Virus record (IMG/VR): IMGVR_UViG_3300021957_000115
Location: 1-38,096 of that record
Direction: 5' to 3' (one strand)
DNA length: 38,096 nucleotides
Source of the DNA: a virus
The notes under the pieces are model-generated. The model was not told the origin of the DNA and made no database searches. It was given only the letters and a program-made list of their open reading frames with translations. Positions 23,208 to 30,485 of the stretch are shown piece after piece. Positions within the stretch are counted from its first letter, which is position 1; every line of letters starts with the position of its first letter. The translations under genes and the position numbers were made by a program.

Positions 23208-23924
23208 ATGAGTGAAACAGTCGAATATAGAGGATACAAAATAAATATCCATCAAGACGAGTGGAATGATGAAAATCCGCGCGAGTGGTGCAATTTGGGC
23301 ACATTGGCACTAAACAATAACTTTTGGGCTGAGGAAAATATATCATCTACAGATGAACTATATGAAAACCTGCTAGAACATGAAGAAATACGCCCTTGGA
23401 TTGCACAAGATCAAGATTATTGCGGGTATAGTATTGACCATGACAAGGCACAAAAAAACCTAGAAAAAAAATACATATTGTTGCCAGTATATAGATACGA
23501 ACATGGGAATGTTTGCTATAATACAAGCGGCTTTTCTTGCCCTTGGGATAGTGGAATGAACGGTTTTATCTATGTGAGTAAAGAAAAAGTAAGAGAAGAA
23601 TATGGCATTAAAAACATATCCCCCGCATGGGTGCAAAAGATCAAAGGTTATTTGGAAAATGAAGTAAAAACTTTTAGCGATGCAGCGAGTGGAGAAGTGT
23701 ATGGGTATCATATTGAAAACCATGAAGGGGAACAATTAGATAGTTGTTATGGCTTCTATGGATATGATCACGAAAAAAGCGAGCTATTGCCACAAGCTAA
23801 AAATGCAATTGATCATGAAATAAATGGTTACAAAAAATATAATGTTCAACACTTAAAAGAAATGATCATTAACCATGTGCCATTGAATAGCAGAGTAGGT
23901 GAATTGATAACTATACCAGCATAA
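23208..23924 (+). CDS. Conserved phage protein (PREW...WDSG...GEVYGY family)
   Basis: A 238-residue protein. Recognisable boxes are Y-R-G-Y-K-I-N-I-H-Q-D near 6-16, N-P-R-E-W-C-N-L-G-T (24-33), L-L-P-V-Y-R-Y-E-H-G (91-100), W-D-S-G-M-N-G-F-I-Y-V-S, and S-G-E-V-Y-G-Y-H-I plus S-C-Y-G-F-Y-G. This pattern occurs in many phages and plasmids in accessory modules. Function is unknown to me. It may be involved in counter-defence or DNA metabolism, but that is only guilt by location. Confidence 0.75.
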   Translation: MSETVEYRGYKINIHQDEWNDENPREWCNLGTLALNNNFWAEENISSTDELYENLLEHEEIRPWIAQDQDYCGYSIDHDKAQKNLEKKYILLPVYRYEHGNVCYNTSGFSCPWDSGMNGFIYVSKEKVREEYGIKNISPAWVQKIKGYLENEVKTFSDAASGEVYGYHIENHEGEQLDSCYGFYGYDHEKSELLPQAKNAIDHEINGYKKYNVQHLKEMIINHVPLNSRVGELITIPA

Positions 23925-23972
23925 CCCGCTCTAGAATAAAAGAAATTAACGAAAAGATAACAAAACAAACAA

Positions 23973-24287
23973 ATGGAAAAAACAACTAAAATCAAACAAG
24001 TAGGGATCTTCGCTACACCTGAAGACATGAAGTCTCACCAAGAATATCTTAGTTTATTTAACGGCTCGGGATCCGCACATGTAGCGCAGACATGTGCATG
24101 GACAACATGGAACCTAGCCTCAAAGCTCACAGAAGCTCCAAAAGACAGCTATAACATCACATTAACAAAACGAGAAGTGAATATTTTAATTTCCAATCTA
24201 GACACCGCCGTGGCATGGGGCGCCAGTGGTGAGCACAAAAAAGAGCTAATCAAGCTAAGTGAAGAATTTAATACTATAATAGATTAA
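23973..24287 (+). CDS. Small unknown protein
   Basis: A 104-residue protein with a Trp/Ser/Ala-rich middle (V-A-Q-T-C-A-W-T-T-W-N-L-A) and a helical end. No family recognised. It is separated from the YDSEGNET gene by 24 bp. Confidence 0.6.
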   Translation: MEKTTKIKQVGIFATPEDMKSHQEYLSLFNGSGSAHVAQTCAWTTWNLASKLTEAPKDSYNITLTKREVNILISNLDTAVAWGASGEHKKELIKLSEEFNTIID

Positions 24288-24311
24288 ATATAAAAACAAA
24301 CTAGCAAATCA

Positions 24312-24707
24312 ATGAAAAAACTAAGTGAAGTATATAAGGAACTAGGGATTGCATTTACATTCCCAATCAAGATTGAAAACGAAGCGAGCAAAGTGACATA
24401 CTTCGAAGAAAGCAGCGACGGCTACTGGCACAAGTATGAGTATGACTCAGAAGGCAATGAGACCTACCACGAAACCAGCAACGGCTGCTGCTGGAAGAGA
24501 AAGTATGACTCAGAAGGCAATGAGACATACTACGAGAACATCCAAGGCTACTGGTATAAGAATGAGTATGACTCAGAAGGTAAGGAGACATACTCCGAGA
24601 ACAGCGACGGCTACAAGAAGGGAACACCGCGATCAGCCAAGACCTGCGAGGGTAAAGTTGTAGAGGTGGACGGCGTGAAGTATGAAATGAAAACAATCAA
24701 CAACTAA
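24312..24707 (+). CDS. YDSEGNET-repeat protein, copy A
   Basis: A 131-residue protein. After a 25-residue start (MKKLSEVYKELGIAFTFPI), residues ~33-96 hold three 21-residue repeats with core K-x-x-Y-D-S-E-G-N-E-T-Y, resembling YD/Rhs-type or similar phage accessory repeats, then a C-terminal cap V-E-V-D-G-V-K-Y-E-M. The last 231 bp are nearly identical to gene copy B. The function is unknown; repeat surfaces often bind a partner protein. Confidence 0.7.
   Translation: MKKLSEVYKELGIAFTFPIKIENEASKVTYFEESSDGYWHKYEYDSEGNETYHETSNGCCWKRKYDSEGNETYYENIQGYWYKNEYDSEGKETYSENSDGYKKGTPRSAKTCEGKVVEVDGVKYEMKTINN
24477..24707 (+). repeat. 231-bp direct duplication, left copy
   Basis: Matches 25863-26093 with only two mismatches by my reading. 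The offset is 1386 bp, and the copies flank a small gene and the tetrapeptide-repeat gene. Confidence 0.9.
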
Positions 24708-24721
24708 AAAAATAAACAATT

Positions 24722-25009
24722 ATGAACAACATAGATGAAATAGCAGGAGAGCTAAAAGCATGCACGGCTACTGACGACCCAGTAGCAGAGTGCTTCGAAC
24801 ATTTTAATCAAATAAGCGAGGACATGCGTGTGGTAACCGAACATATTAAACAAAAGTGTAGTAGATATACACGCCAAGCAGAACCCCCTACAGAAATTTG
24901 CGATGACCCGATCGCGGAAACCCCGTTAATAGGGCAGTTGCTAGATGTAAACATCGCCATGGCAGGGCATCTAAGAAACCTAGAAGATTTACGAAACAGA
25001 TTAGTATAG
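24722..25009 (+). CDS. Small helical unknown protein
   Basis: A 95-residue mainly helical protein with charged and Cys/Ala-rich parts (E-C-F-E-H-F-N-Q-I-S-E). It ends just 2 bp before the start of the tetrapeptide-repeat gene. No family recognised. Its place between the two repeat genes suggests it belongs to the same cassette. Confidence 0.6.
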   Translation: MNNIDEIAGELKACTATDDPVAECFEHFNQISEDMRVVTEHIKQKCSRYTRQAEPPTEICDDPIAETPLIGQLLDVNIAMAGHLRNLEDLRNRLV

Positions 25010-25011
25010 TG

Positions 25012-25764
25012 ATGAAAATACCAACACTGGAAGAAATATCAAAGGTTGCGACGTTTGGATATGACGAAGACGGAAAGCTAGTCTTAACAAAGTTGAAAAC
25101 TGACCTGATAGGCAACCACATAGGCAACCACATCGGCAACCGCGAAGGCATCCACGACGGCGACCACTACGGAAACCACTACGGCGACCATGTCGGAAAC
25201 CACTACGGCAACCACAAAGGAAGCCACTACGGCAACCACAACGGCATCCACGAAGGCGACCACGTCGGCAACCACGAAGGCAAACACAAAGGTAACCACT
25301 ACGGCGACCATGAAGGCTACCACATCGGCGACCACGTCGGCGACCATGAAGGCTACCACGTAGGCAACCATGAAGGCCACCACATCGGCGACCACGTCGG
25401 CGACCAAGAGGGCGACCACGAAGGCAACCACCACGGCGACCACAAAGGAAGCCACTACGGCAACCACCACGGCGACCACAAAGGAAGCCACTACGGCGAC
25501 CACTACGGCAAACACAAAGGAAGCCACTACGGCATCCACGAAGGCATCCACTGGGGCGACCACTACGGAAACCACATTGGCAAGCACGAAGGTAAACACG
25601 AGGGTAACCACGTCGGCAACCACGAAGGCGACCACGTAGGCAGCCACTACGGTGACCACTACGGTGACCACAGAGGCGACCACAACGGCATCCACGAAGG
25701 CGACCACGTAGGCTACCACGTCGGCAAACACGAAGGCAAAACTTACAACCCAAAAACAAAATGA
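25012..25764 (+). CDS. Tetrapeptide-repeat protein, 52 G-x-H-x units
   Basis: A 250-residue protein. Residues 1-33 form an ordinary N-terminal segment (starts MKIPTLEEISKVATFGYDED). Residues 34-241 are 52 contiguous tetrapeptides of pattern G-x-H-x, for example GNHI, GDHV, GSHY; 50 of 52 have His in position three (exceptions GNRE and GDQE). The end is GKTYNPKTK. His every fourth residue suggests a metal-binding or beta-helix-like fold, but I know no family. Start chosen at ATG 25012 over GTG 25009. The stop overlaps the start of copy B (ATGA). Confidence 0.85.
   Translation: MKIPTLEEISKVATFGYDEDGKLVLTKLKTDLIGNHIGNHIGNREGIHDGDHYGNHYGDHVGNHYGNHKGSHYGNHNGIHEGDHVGNHEGKHKGNHYGDHEGYHIGDHVGDHEGYHVGNHEGHHIGDHVGDQEGDHEGNHHGDHKGSHYGNHHGDHKGSHYGDHYGKHKGSHYGIHEGIHWGDHYGNHIGKHEGKHEGNHVGNHEGDHVGSHYGDHYGDHRGDHNGIHEGDHVGYHVGKHEGKTYNPKTK
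25111..25734 (+). repeat. 12-bp tandem repeat array (52 units)
   Basis: 624 bp with 12-bp periodicity. Frequent units are GGCAACCAC and GGCGACCAC followed by a variable codon. The position-three codon is nearly always CAC, whereas the last codon of each unit varies. Unit gain or loss keeps the frame. Confidence 0.9.
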
Positions 25765-26093
25765 AAAAACTAAGTGATACACTAAAAGAAATGGGAGTGA
25801 AATTTACCATCCCAATCAAGATTAAAAATGAAGCGGGCAAGGTGACATACTTCGAAGAAAGCAGCAACGGCTGCTGCTGGAAGAGAAAGTATGACTCAGA
25901 AGGCAATGAGACATACTACGAGAACATCCAAGGCTACTGGTATAAGAATGAGTATGACTCAGAAGGTAAGGAGACATACTCCGAGAACAGCGACGGCTAC
26001 AAGAAGGGAACACCGCGATCAGCCAAGACCTGCGAGGGTAAAGTTGTAGAGGTGGACGGTGTGAAATATGAAATGAAAACAATCAACAACTAA
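25761..26093 (+). CDS. YDSEGNET-repeat protein, copy B
   Basis: A 110-residue paralogue of copy A with one fewer 21-residue unit. The 18-residue starts are similar but diverged (MKKLSDTLKEMGVKFTIPI), while the last ~77 residues are identical to copy A. The start overlaps the stop of the tetrapeptide-repeat gene (ATGA), so the two are likely translationally coupled. Confidence 0.7.
   Translation: MKKLSDTLKEMGVKFTIPIKIKNEAGKVTYFEESSNGCCWKRKYDSEGNETYYENIQGYWYKNEYDSEGKETYSENSDGYKKGTPRSAKTCEGKVVEVDGVKYEMKTINN
25863..26093 (+). repeat. 231-bp direct duplication, right copy
   Basis: Nearly identical to 24477-24707; recombination between the copies would delete 1386 bp including the tetrapeptide-repeat gene. 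Confidence 0.9.
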
Positions 26094-26099
26094 ACTACA

Positions 26100-26387
26100 A
26101 TGAAAAATAAAAAAACATGGATGCTACTTATTGCATCAGCAATACTACTGTCACTAAACAGTTGTGCAGACAGCGTAAGCCCCGATCAAATAGCTTCAAT
26201 GAAACAGGTAGGATTTCTACATGGATTGTTTCACGGAGCCATACTGCCATTTGCATGGGTGGTGAGCCTATTCTCTGAAAGCACAGCCATCTACGCGACA
26301 TACAATAACGGAGGATGGTATGACTGGGGATTTATAACAGGCATAACCTGCACTATCGGTGGATCAATTAATAAATCAAACAATTAA
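26100..26387 (+). CDS. Predicted lipoprotein with membrane segment
   Basis: A 95-residue protein with a signal of the form L-L-I-A-S-A-I-L-L-S-L-N-S-C (lipobox Cys22), then F-L-H-G-L-F-H-G and N-N-G-G-W-Y-D-W-G-F-I-T-G. This pattern (GWYD..F plus GLFHG) also occurs in small bacterial lipoproteins, so it may be a host-derived or superinfection-type gene. It would be lipid-anchored, with a membrane-associated middle. Function unknown. Confidence 0.6.
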   Translation: MKNKKTWMLLIASAILLSLNSCADSVSPDQIASMKQVGFLHGLFHGAILPFAWVVSLFSESTAIYATYNNGGWYDWGFITGITCTIGGSINKSNN

Positions 26388-26398
26388 AAACAAACATC

Positions 26399-26671
26399 AT
26401 GGAAATAATAACTATGGCACTAGCACTAATACTGTCTGTATTAGCCCTCATATACCTCGTAGTAACCTTTCTTCTGCCATTCTACGTCCGCAGGACAATG
26501 GTGGTAGCAGAAAAAATGGATGCAAAATCCATGTTGCTCGACTCAAAGATAGCGGCAATTGAACAATTGCAAAAAGCACAGCTGGCTGCATTAAACTCCC
26601 TGATTGAGATCCAATGGGAAATCAAGAATCAAACTCAAGCTTCTGCCAGCACGAATCAGGATAGTGCTTAA
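26399..26671 (+). CDS. Small membrane protein with coiled coil
   Basis: A 90-residue protein with an N-terminal membrane segment (residues ~7-30, A-L-A-L-I-L-S-V-L-A-L-I-Y-L-V-V-T-F-L-L) and a helical, Gln/Ala-rich cytoplasmic tail (A-A-I-E-Q-L-Q-K-A-Q-L). Its last 50 bp overlap the 3' end of the opposing minus-strand gene. Confidence 0.6.
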   Translation: MEIITMALALILSVLALIYLVVTFLLPFYVRRTMVVAEKMDAKSMLLDSKIAAIEQLQKAQLAALNSLIEIQWEIKNQTQASASTNQDSA

Positions 26672-27212
26672 GAGATTTGGCTGTGTGCTCCTTAATGCTC
26701 AAAGGCATATGAACAAGAGAGCGCAAAGCACAACCACACACAGCGCACCCCTTCAATTCAGAATCACGAGAAGTAGAAGCACCCTTGGTCATTTTTAAAA
26801 TTTGAGGAAGAATATTAGAACAGCCAAAACAACCAACTACAGGAACATTCTTAGGACAAGAAGAACAAATAGAAGCTCTCTTTTCAGCAACAGCAGAAGT
26901 AACAAGACTGCCCTTGTTTCTTTTCCATCTCTTCATTGCTGTATAAAACTGATGAAGATCGCCAAGAGAAATCTTTCTTACAGAAATGTCAGTCTCGTGA
27001 CATCCATCCAAAAGATGCTTGTTACAAAAAGATGTTGCCAAGCGATCTTTCCAGTTAGGCCTCAAGTCCCCACCTTCACGACTTCTAATCTTATAAACTT
27101 CTTTGACATAATGATTAAAGCTTGTAGCGACAATCTCGTAACCTTGCTCATCTAAAACCAAAGGACGAGAAAAACCAAATTTTTCATTGTATCTGAATGT
27201 CTTCATGCACAT
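26622..27212 (-). CDS. Cysteine-cluster protein, probably zinc-binding
   Basis: A 196-residue protein whose C-terminal part carries Cys clusters: I-C-S-S-C-P, C-F-G-C-S, C-A-V-C-G-C, and a final C-W. The spacing resembles tandem zinc-ribbon-like sites, and similar R-x-x-I-C-x-x-C-P proteins occur in phages of diverse hosts. Starts at 27212 or ATG 27206 (MKTFRYNE) are equally possible. It is the only minus-strand gene in this plus-strand region: the 3' end overlaps the membrane-protein gene by 50 bp, and only 13 bp separate its start from the HNH gene, so the promoters must overlap coding sequence. Confidence 0.72.
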   Translation of the reverse strand: MCMKTFRYNEKFGFSRPLVLDEQGYEIVATSFNHYVKEVYKIRSREGGDLRPNWKDRLATSFCNKHLLDGCHETDISVRKISLGDLHQFYTAMKRWKRNKGSLVTSAVAEKRASICSSCPKNVPVVGCFGCSNILPQILKMTKGASTSRDSELKGCAVCGCALRSLVHMPLSIKEHTAKSLKHYPDSCWQKLEFDS

Positions 27213-27225
27213 TTAATAAACACAC

Positions 27226-27765
27226 ATGAAAAAAGAAAACAATAATGATTTTAGAGGATTCGCTACAAAAAGCCAATTTATGAGCTTCATAAGAAGCGGT
27301 TTAAGAAGAATGTGGTCTAGGCAATACCCTCCACGTAGAGTGTTCGCTTCACAGAACCTATCTCTAGTCCCTTTAGGAAGAAACGGCAAACTTATAAAAG
27401 GAGGTCTGTGCGAACACTGTAAAGAAACGTTTAAAGCTTCTGAACTAGAAGTAGATCACATTAAGCAAAACCACAAACTTACAGAAATTCAACACATATC
27501 AGAATATTGCAATAGCCTGTTTTGTGAAATAAGCAACATGAGATACCTCTGCAAACCCTGCCATAAAATAATAACCTACTCAGAACGTCACGGAATAAGC
27601 ATTGAAGAAGCAAAAGCTGAAAAACAAGCAATATCATTCTCAAAACTTCCAGTAGAAAAACAAAAAAAGCTATTAAAAACATGGGGGGTGATGGAAGATT
27701 CAATCACCAACGCCAAGAAAAGAAGAGCAACAGCTAAAAAATACTACACAAAAACAAACAAATGA
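27226..27765 (+). CDS. HNH endonuclease
   Basis: A 179-residue protein with a clear HNH motif: C-E-H-C (Cys62, Cys65), V-D-H-I near residues 76-79, then N104, C109 and C112 in the form N-M-R-Y-L-C-K-P-C-H. The cysteines likely hold a zinc ion and the DHI/N/H set is the one-metal active site. HNH nucleases in phages range from homing endonucleases to packaging nicking enzymes. Here it sits upstream of the PD-(D/E)XK nuclease, overlapping it by 4 bp, so recombination/DNA processing is likely. Confidence 0.85.
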   Translation: MKKENNNDFRGFATKSQFMSFIRSGLRRMWSRQYPPRRVFASQNLSLVPLGRNGKLIKGGLCEHCKETFKASELEVDHIKQNHKLTEIQHISEYCNSLFCEISNMRYLCKPCHKIITYSERHGISIEEAKAEKQAISFSKLPVEKQKKLLKTWGVMEDSITNAKKRRATAKKYYTKTNK

Positions 27766-28673
27766 AACTAAAAATAGAAATAAAAGCAGAAAAAGGAATC
27801 TACGAAAATATAACTCCGTGGAAATACTTCGCATTAAAAAACGCAAAAAAAGATGATCTAGAGTATATCATCCCAAGCAAATCAATGCTGACTAAGTTCA
27901 GCGAAAACCCAGAGAAGTGGATCACAAACCCACCCTTCATCAAAACAGCATCAATGACAGAGGGTTCATTGCTGGATTGTATGCTTCTCACACCTCAATT
28001 AATAGAGACTGAATTTATCGTAAAACCAGAAGATGCCCCAAGAAGGCCAACACAAGCTCAAATCAATGCTGAGAAAAAATCAGATAAGGCTAAAGAATCT
28101 ATAGAATATTGGGAAAAGTTTGATTTAAGATCAAAAAACAAAGAGGTAATTACAAAAAACCAAGTAGCTAATGCTAAAAAAGCATTGAAGAAAATCAAAG
28201 CCAATAAAAAATGCAATGAAATTGTAGAAAACTCAAGCAAACAAGCCGTGTGTATTGCTGAATACAGAGGATTCCTTGTAAAGGGAATGTTTGACATGAT
28301 CCCCGATGAAAACGGAGAGTCGGGTGATTCAATCGTCGACCTCAAAAGAACCTCTGCATTCGCTCCTAGAGCCTTCTCAGGCATCATAAGGAAATTTAAG
28401 TATCACTGGCAGGCAGGACTATACAGGTGGCTATACAAAGAAGCTACGGGCAAAGAGAGACAAAAATGGAAGTTCATGATAAGTGATGCAGAAGATCCAT
28501 ACGGATGCGGATTGCTGACAATGCATGAAGACGACATCAAAAGAGGAGAAGACGAAGTATTTGAAGCTCTAGACCAATACATTGACTGCATTGAAAAACA
28601 AAACTTCCCCAACCCTTATAATAGAGAAAAAGAGCTCACCATCAAAAGCTTCTCAGACATATTTAACGACTAA
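27762..28673 (+). CDS. PD-(D/E)XK nuclease (RecE/DUF3799-like exonuclease)
   Basis: A 303-residue protein of the PDDEXK_1/DUF3799 type. G-S-L-L-D near residue 68-72, then K-G-M-F-D with Asp178, D-L-K with Asp193 and Lys195, and the H-W-Q-A-G-L-Y box near 215-221 make up the active site. It is likely an exonuclease for phage recombination or end processing. The start overlaps the HNH gene stop (ATGA). In the same frame, reading after the stop shows a further coding-like stretch of about 43 codons (see findings). Confidence 0.8.
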   Translation: MKLKIEIKAEKGIYENITPWKYFALKNAKKDDLEYIIPSKSMLTKFSENPEKWITNPPFIKTASMTEGSLLDCMLLTPQLIETEFIVKPEDAPRRPTQAQINAEKKSDKAKESIEYWEKFDLRSKNKEVITKNQVANAKKALKKIKANKKCNEIVENSSKQAVCIAEYRGFLVKGMFDMIPDENGESGDSIVDLKRTSAFAPRAFSGIIRKFKYHWQAGLYRWLYKEATGKERQKWKFMISDAEDPYGCGLLTMHEDDIKRGEDEVFEALDQYIDCIEKQNFPNPYNREKELTIKSFSDIFND

Positions 28674-29158
28674 AGTAATAAGGATGATTCGGACGGAACA
28701 TTATACGCAATCATCAAACGGCTAGAAGAGTTCCGAGAACCTAGCTATCCTCACCATCAAAAGCAATCTGCTGTAAGAAAAATCAAAAAAATTAAAGAAA
28801 GGTCTTGAACGAGAATTAATTCTATGATTAATTCCCCCCGAAAGCTACTTCGCGGCGGTAATCAAAACCTTTGGAATTTGAGCCTTAAAGCTCCTTAAAA
28901 CCCAACCAGAAAGCTGCCGCGAAACACTTTCATCTGGTTGGGTTTTTTTATACCCTCCAGCTGTTCAATAAGTGCAACAGTAAAACGCTTCTCTATAGTC
29001 TGACAAGGGCAAGTGACATCACGAAAGCGATCCACTTGTTTGATACGAGACTCTAAAAAGAACAAAAGTATCAAGGGGGTTCTCCTTCTCGCCACTGTAG
29101 CAAGCCTACGGGGGGAGGGGGGGTAGTGAGAAAAATAAAAAGAACACAATAAAAAACA
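28674..29158. other. Structured intergenic stretch with terminator
   Basis: 485 bp without a firm gene. From left to right: an in-frame coding-like remnant (to 28808), an AGAATTAATTCT palindrome near 28812-28823, a CGCGGC element that can pair with the terminator loop, a strong terminator, and a G-rich patch near 29108-29124. A 59-codon minus-strand frame ending inside the terminator stem is an alternative reading. Confidence 0.6.
28897..28949. terminator. Strong, possibly bidirectional terminator
   Basis: AAAACCCAACCAGA pairs with TCTGGTTGGGTTTT around a 22-base loop, followed by a T run on the plus strand; the minus strand also has a U-containing tail. The loop contains GCCGCG, complementary to the upstream CGCGGC at 28851-28856. 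Confidence 0.88.
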
Positions 29159-29359
29159 ATGACAACAAAAGAGCTAAAAAAATACGTAGGAAAAGAAGTT
29201 ACAGTTGAACATAACCACGATGGGCACACAACCATGGAGGGATGGGAGCTTGAACACGTAAATGGTGACACGTTCCGAATTGGAGACTTACAATTTACAC
29301 CGCAAAACATAGTTAAATCCAGAATGTCGAAAAATTACGGTGCAATAACGATAGAATGA
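29159..29359 (+). CDS. Small unknown protein
   Basis: A 66-residue beta-rich protein (E-V-T-V-E-H-N-H-D-G-H-T-T). It overlaps the start of the next gene by 4 bp. Short His-rich stretch NHDGHTT may bind metal; otherwise unrecognised. Confidence 0.6.
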   Translation: MTTKELKKYVGKEVTVEHNHDGHTTMEGWELEHVNGDTFRIGDLQFTPQNIVKSRMSKNYGAITIE

Positions 29360-29736
29360 AAAAAATGAAACACAAACAAGTCACACAAATCTACGACAAG
29401 GTAAAAAAACTATGTGGAGAAATTCCCCATAAGGAAATTAATTTTGGCGATCAAGTCACAATTAAGCAATATTGGACGCTAAGAGCGGGCGCGATGGGCT
29501 TTCAAGTGCACACAATTATGCATGATTATAGAGGCAAACACATAACAGTTTTCCACGGGAAAACATGCGGGACAGGTTATTGCAAAGAATCAGAAAGCTA
29601 TGATAGCGCAATAAATGCAATGGGTATCAGAACAAAAAAGGATACAAGCAAAAAACCGAGCGAAATATCTCACAAATACCATGTGGGAGGAAATTACTAC
29701 TTTGTTCCAAAATCAGAAATTCGCAAATACAAATAA
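29356..29736 (+). CDS. Small basic unknown protein
   Basis: A 126-residue basic protein with a mixed alpha/beta pattern and the box Y-H-V-G-G-N-Y-Y-F near the end. Its 4-bp overlap with the previous gene suggests coupled translation. No family recognised. Confidence 0.6.
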   Translation: MKKMKHKQVTQIYDKVKKLCGEIPHKEINFGDQVTIKQYWTLRAGAMGFQVHTIMHDYRGKHITVFHGKTCGTGYCKESESYDSAINAMGIRTKKDTSKKPSEISHKYHVGGNYYFVPKSEIRKYK

Positions 29737-29750
29737 ACCACTACAAAACA

Positions 29751-29996
29751 ATGAACGAAAACAAAACGATAATAAAGATAGCAAAACGGGCAAAAGAAGA
29801 CATCAATAACAACATCGATGTTTTTGATACATTCATGAACCTGTCCGAGGTCAATAAACAAAACCCACTAAACTTAAAAGCAATGCTTAAAGCTCCTCTA
29901 GACCAATTGGCACACGACATTTATGGCATTGATCAACACCTAAACAAAAAAACAGGGAAACTCGAAAACTGTTTTCTTCCCAGATACGCTAAATAG
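29751..29996 (+). CDS. Small helical unknown protein
   Basis: An 81-residue, mostly helical, soluble protein (E-D-I-N-N-N-I-D-V-F-D-T-F-M-N-L). It is followed directly by a cluster of micro-hairpins. No family recognised. Confidence 0.6.
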   Translation: MNENKTIIKIAKRAKEDINNNIDVFDTFMNLSEVNKQNPLNLKAMLKAPLDQLAHDIYGIDQHLNKKTGKLENCFLPRYAK

Positions 29997-30034
29997 GTCG
30001 CTTCGCTCCAAGCAGGCTTCGCCCGCCCTTGGGC
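29996..30034 (+). repeat. Micro-hairpin cluster related to the 34-bp repeat
   Basis: Contains GGC-TTC-GCC and GCCC-TT-GGGC stems and the word GTCGCTTCGCTCC, which also occurs at 16889. It uses the same stem-TTC-stem design as the 34-bp repeats but is not a copy of them. Confidence 0.65.
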
Positions 30035-30052
30035 AAGATTGAATTAACGATT

Positions 30053-30439
30053 ATGAACAAAGAAACAACAGAAGAAGAAAAGATACTTTACAGTTACATA
30101 TTAAATAAAGAAGACTGGGTGCATGAAGATGAAATACAAGAAGAACTAGGCTTTTCACTTAAAAGTATTATTCGATTCCAAGAACAGTCAGAAGGGCAAA
30201 TCATACTCAAGCATTGCCAGCTAAACATGATAACCCTTAAAGCCACTGTAAACGCCACAGAAGACGAAGTAAGCACAGCTTTAAAAAACGTTGTGTCTGT
30301 TATTAAAAAACTCTACAAAGAACGAGACGGACTCATAGTAGCAAGACAAAACAAAAGAGGAATCAATAACGAAAAAAAACGAACATTCGTTATCAAAAAC
30401 AGTAAGAAACACCAGAAACACAAAAAATCTCTATCCTAA
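30053..30439 (+). CDS. Unknown phage protein in the replication region
   Basis: A 128-residue protein. I take ATG 30053 (MNKETTEEEKIL); the frame extends further up to a TTG inside the micro-hairpin cluster. Residues 10-45 could be a winged-helix-like segment (W-V-H-E-D-E-I-Q-E-E-L-G). The C-terminal tail is very basic. It lies 46 bp before the SSB-like gene. No confident family. Confidence 0.6.
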   Translation: MNKETTEEEKILYSYILNKEDWVHEDEIQEELGFSLKSIIRFQEQSEGQIILKHCQLNMITLKATVNATEDEVSTALKNVVSVIKKLYKERDGLIVARQNKRGINNEKKRTFVIKNSKKHQKHKKSLS

Positions 30440-30485
30440 AAAGGAACAGAAAACAAAACAACAAACATGAAATAATAACAAGACC

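Noticed and set aside
25111-25734. CRISPR array reading of the 12-bp repeats
   Set aside because: The periodicity is codon-based and uninterrupted; it encodes the tetrapeptide protein.
25001-25906. Long minus-strand frames opposite the tetrapeptide array (about 230-300 codons)
   Set aside because: They are open only because the opposite strand is a 12-bp tandem repeat; they consist of Arg/Gly or Val/Ala low complexity, and the plus frame has the coding context.
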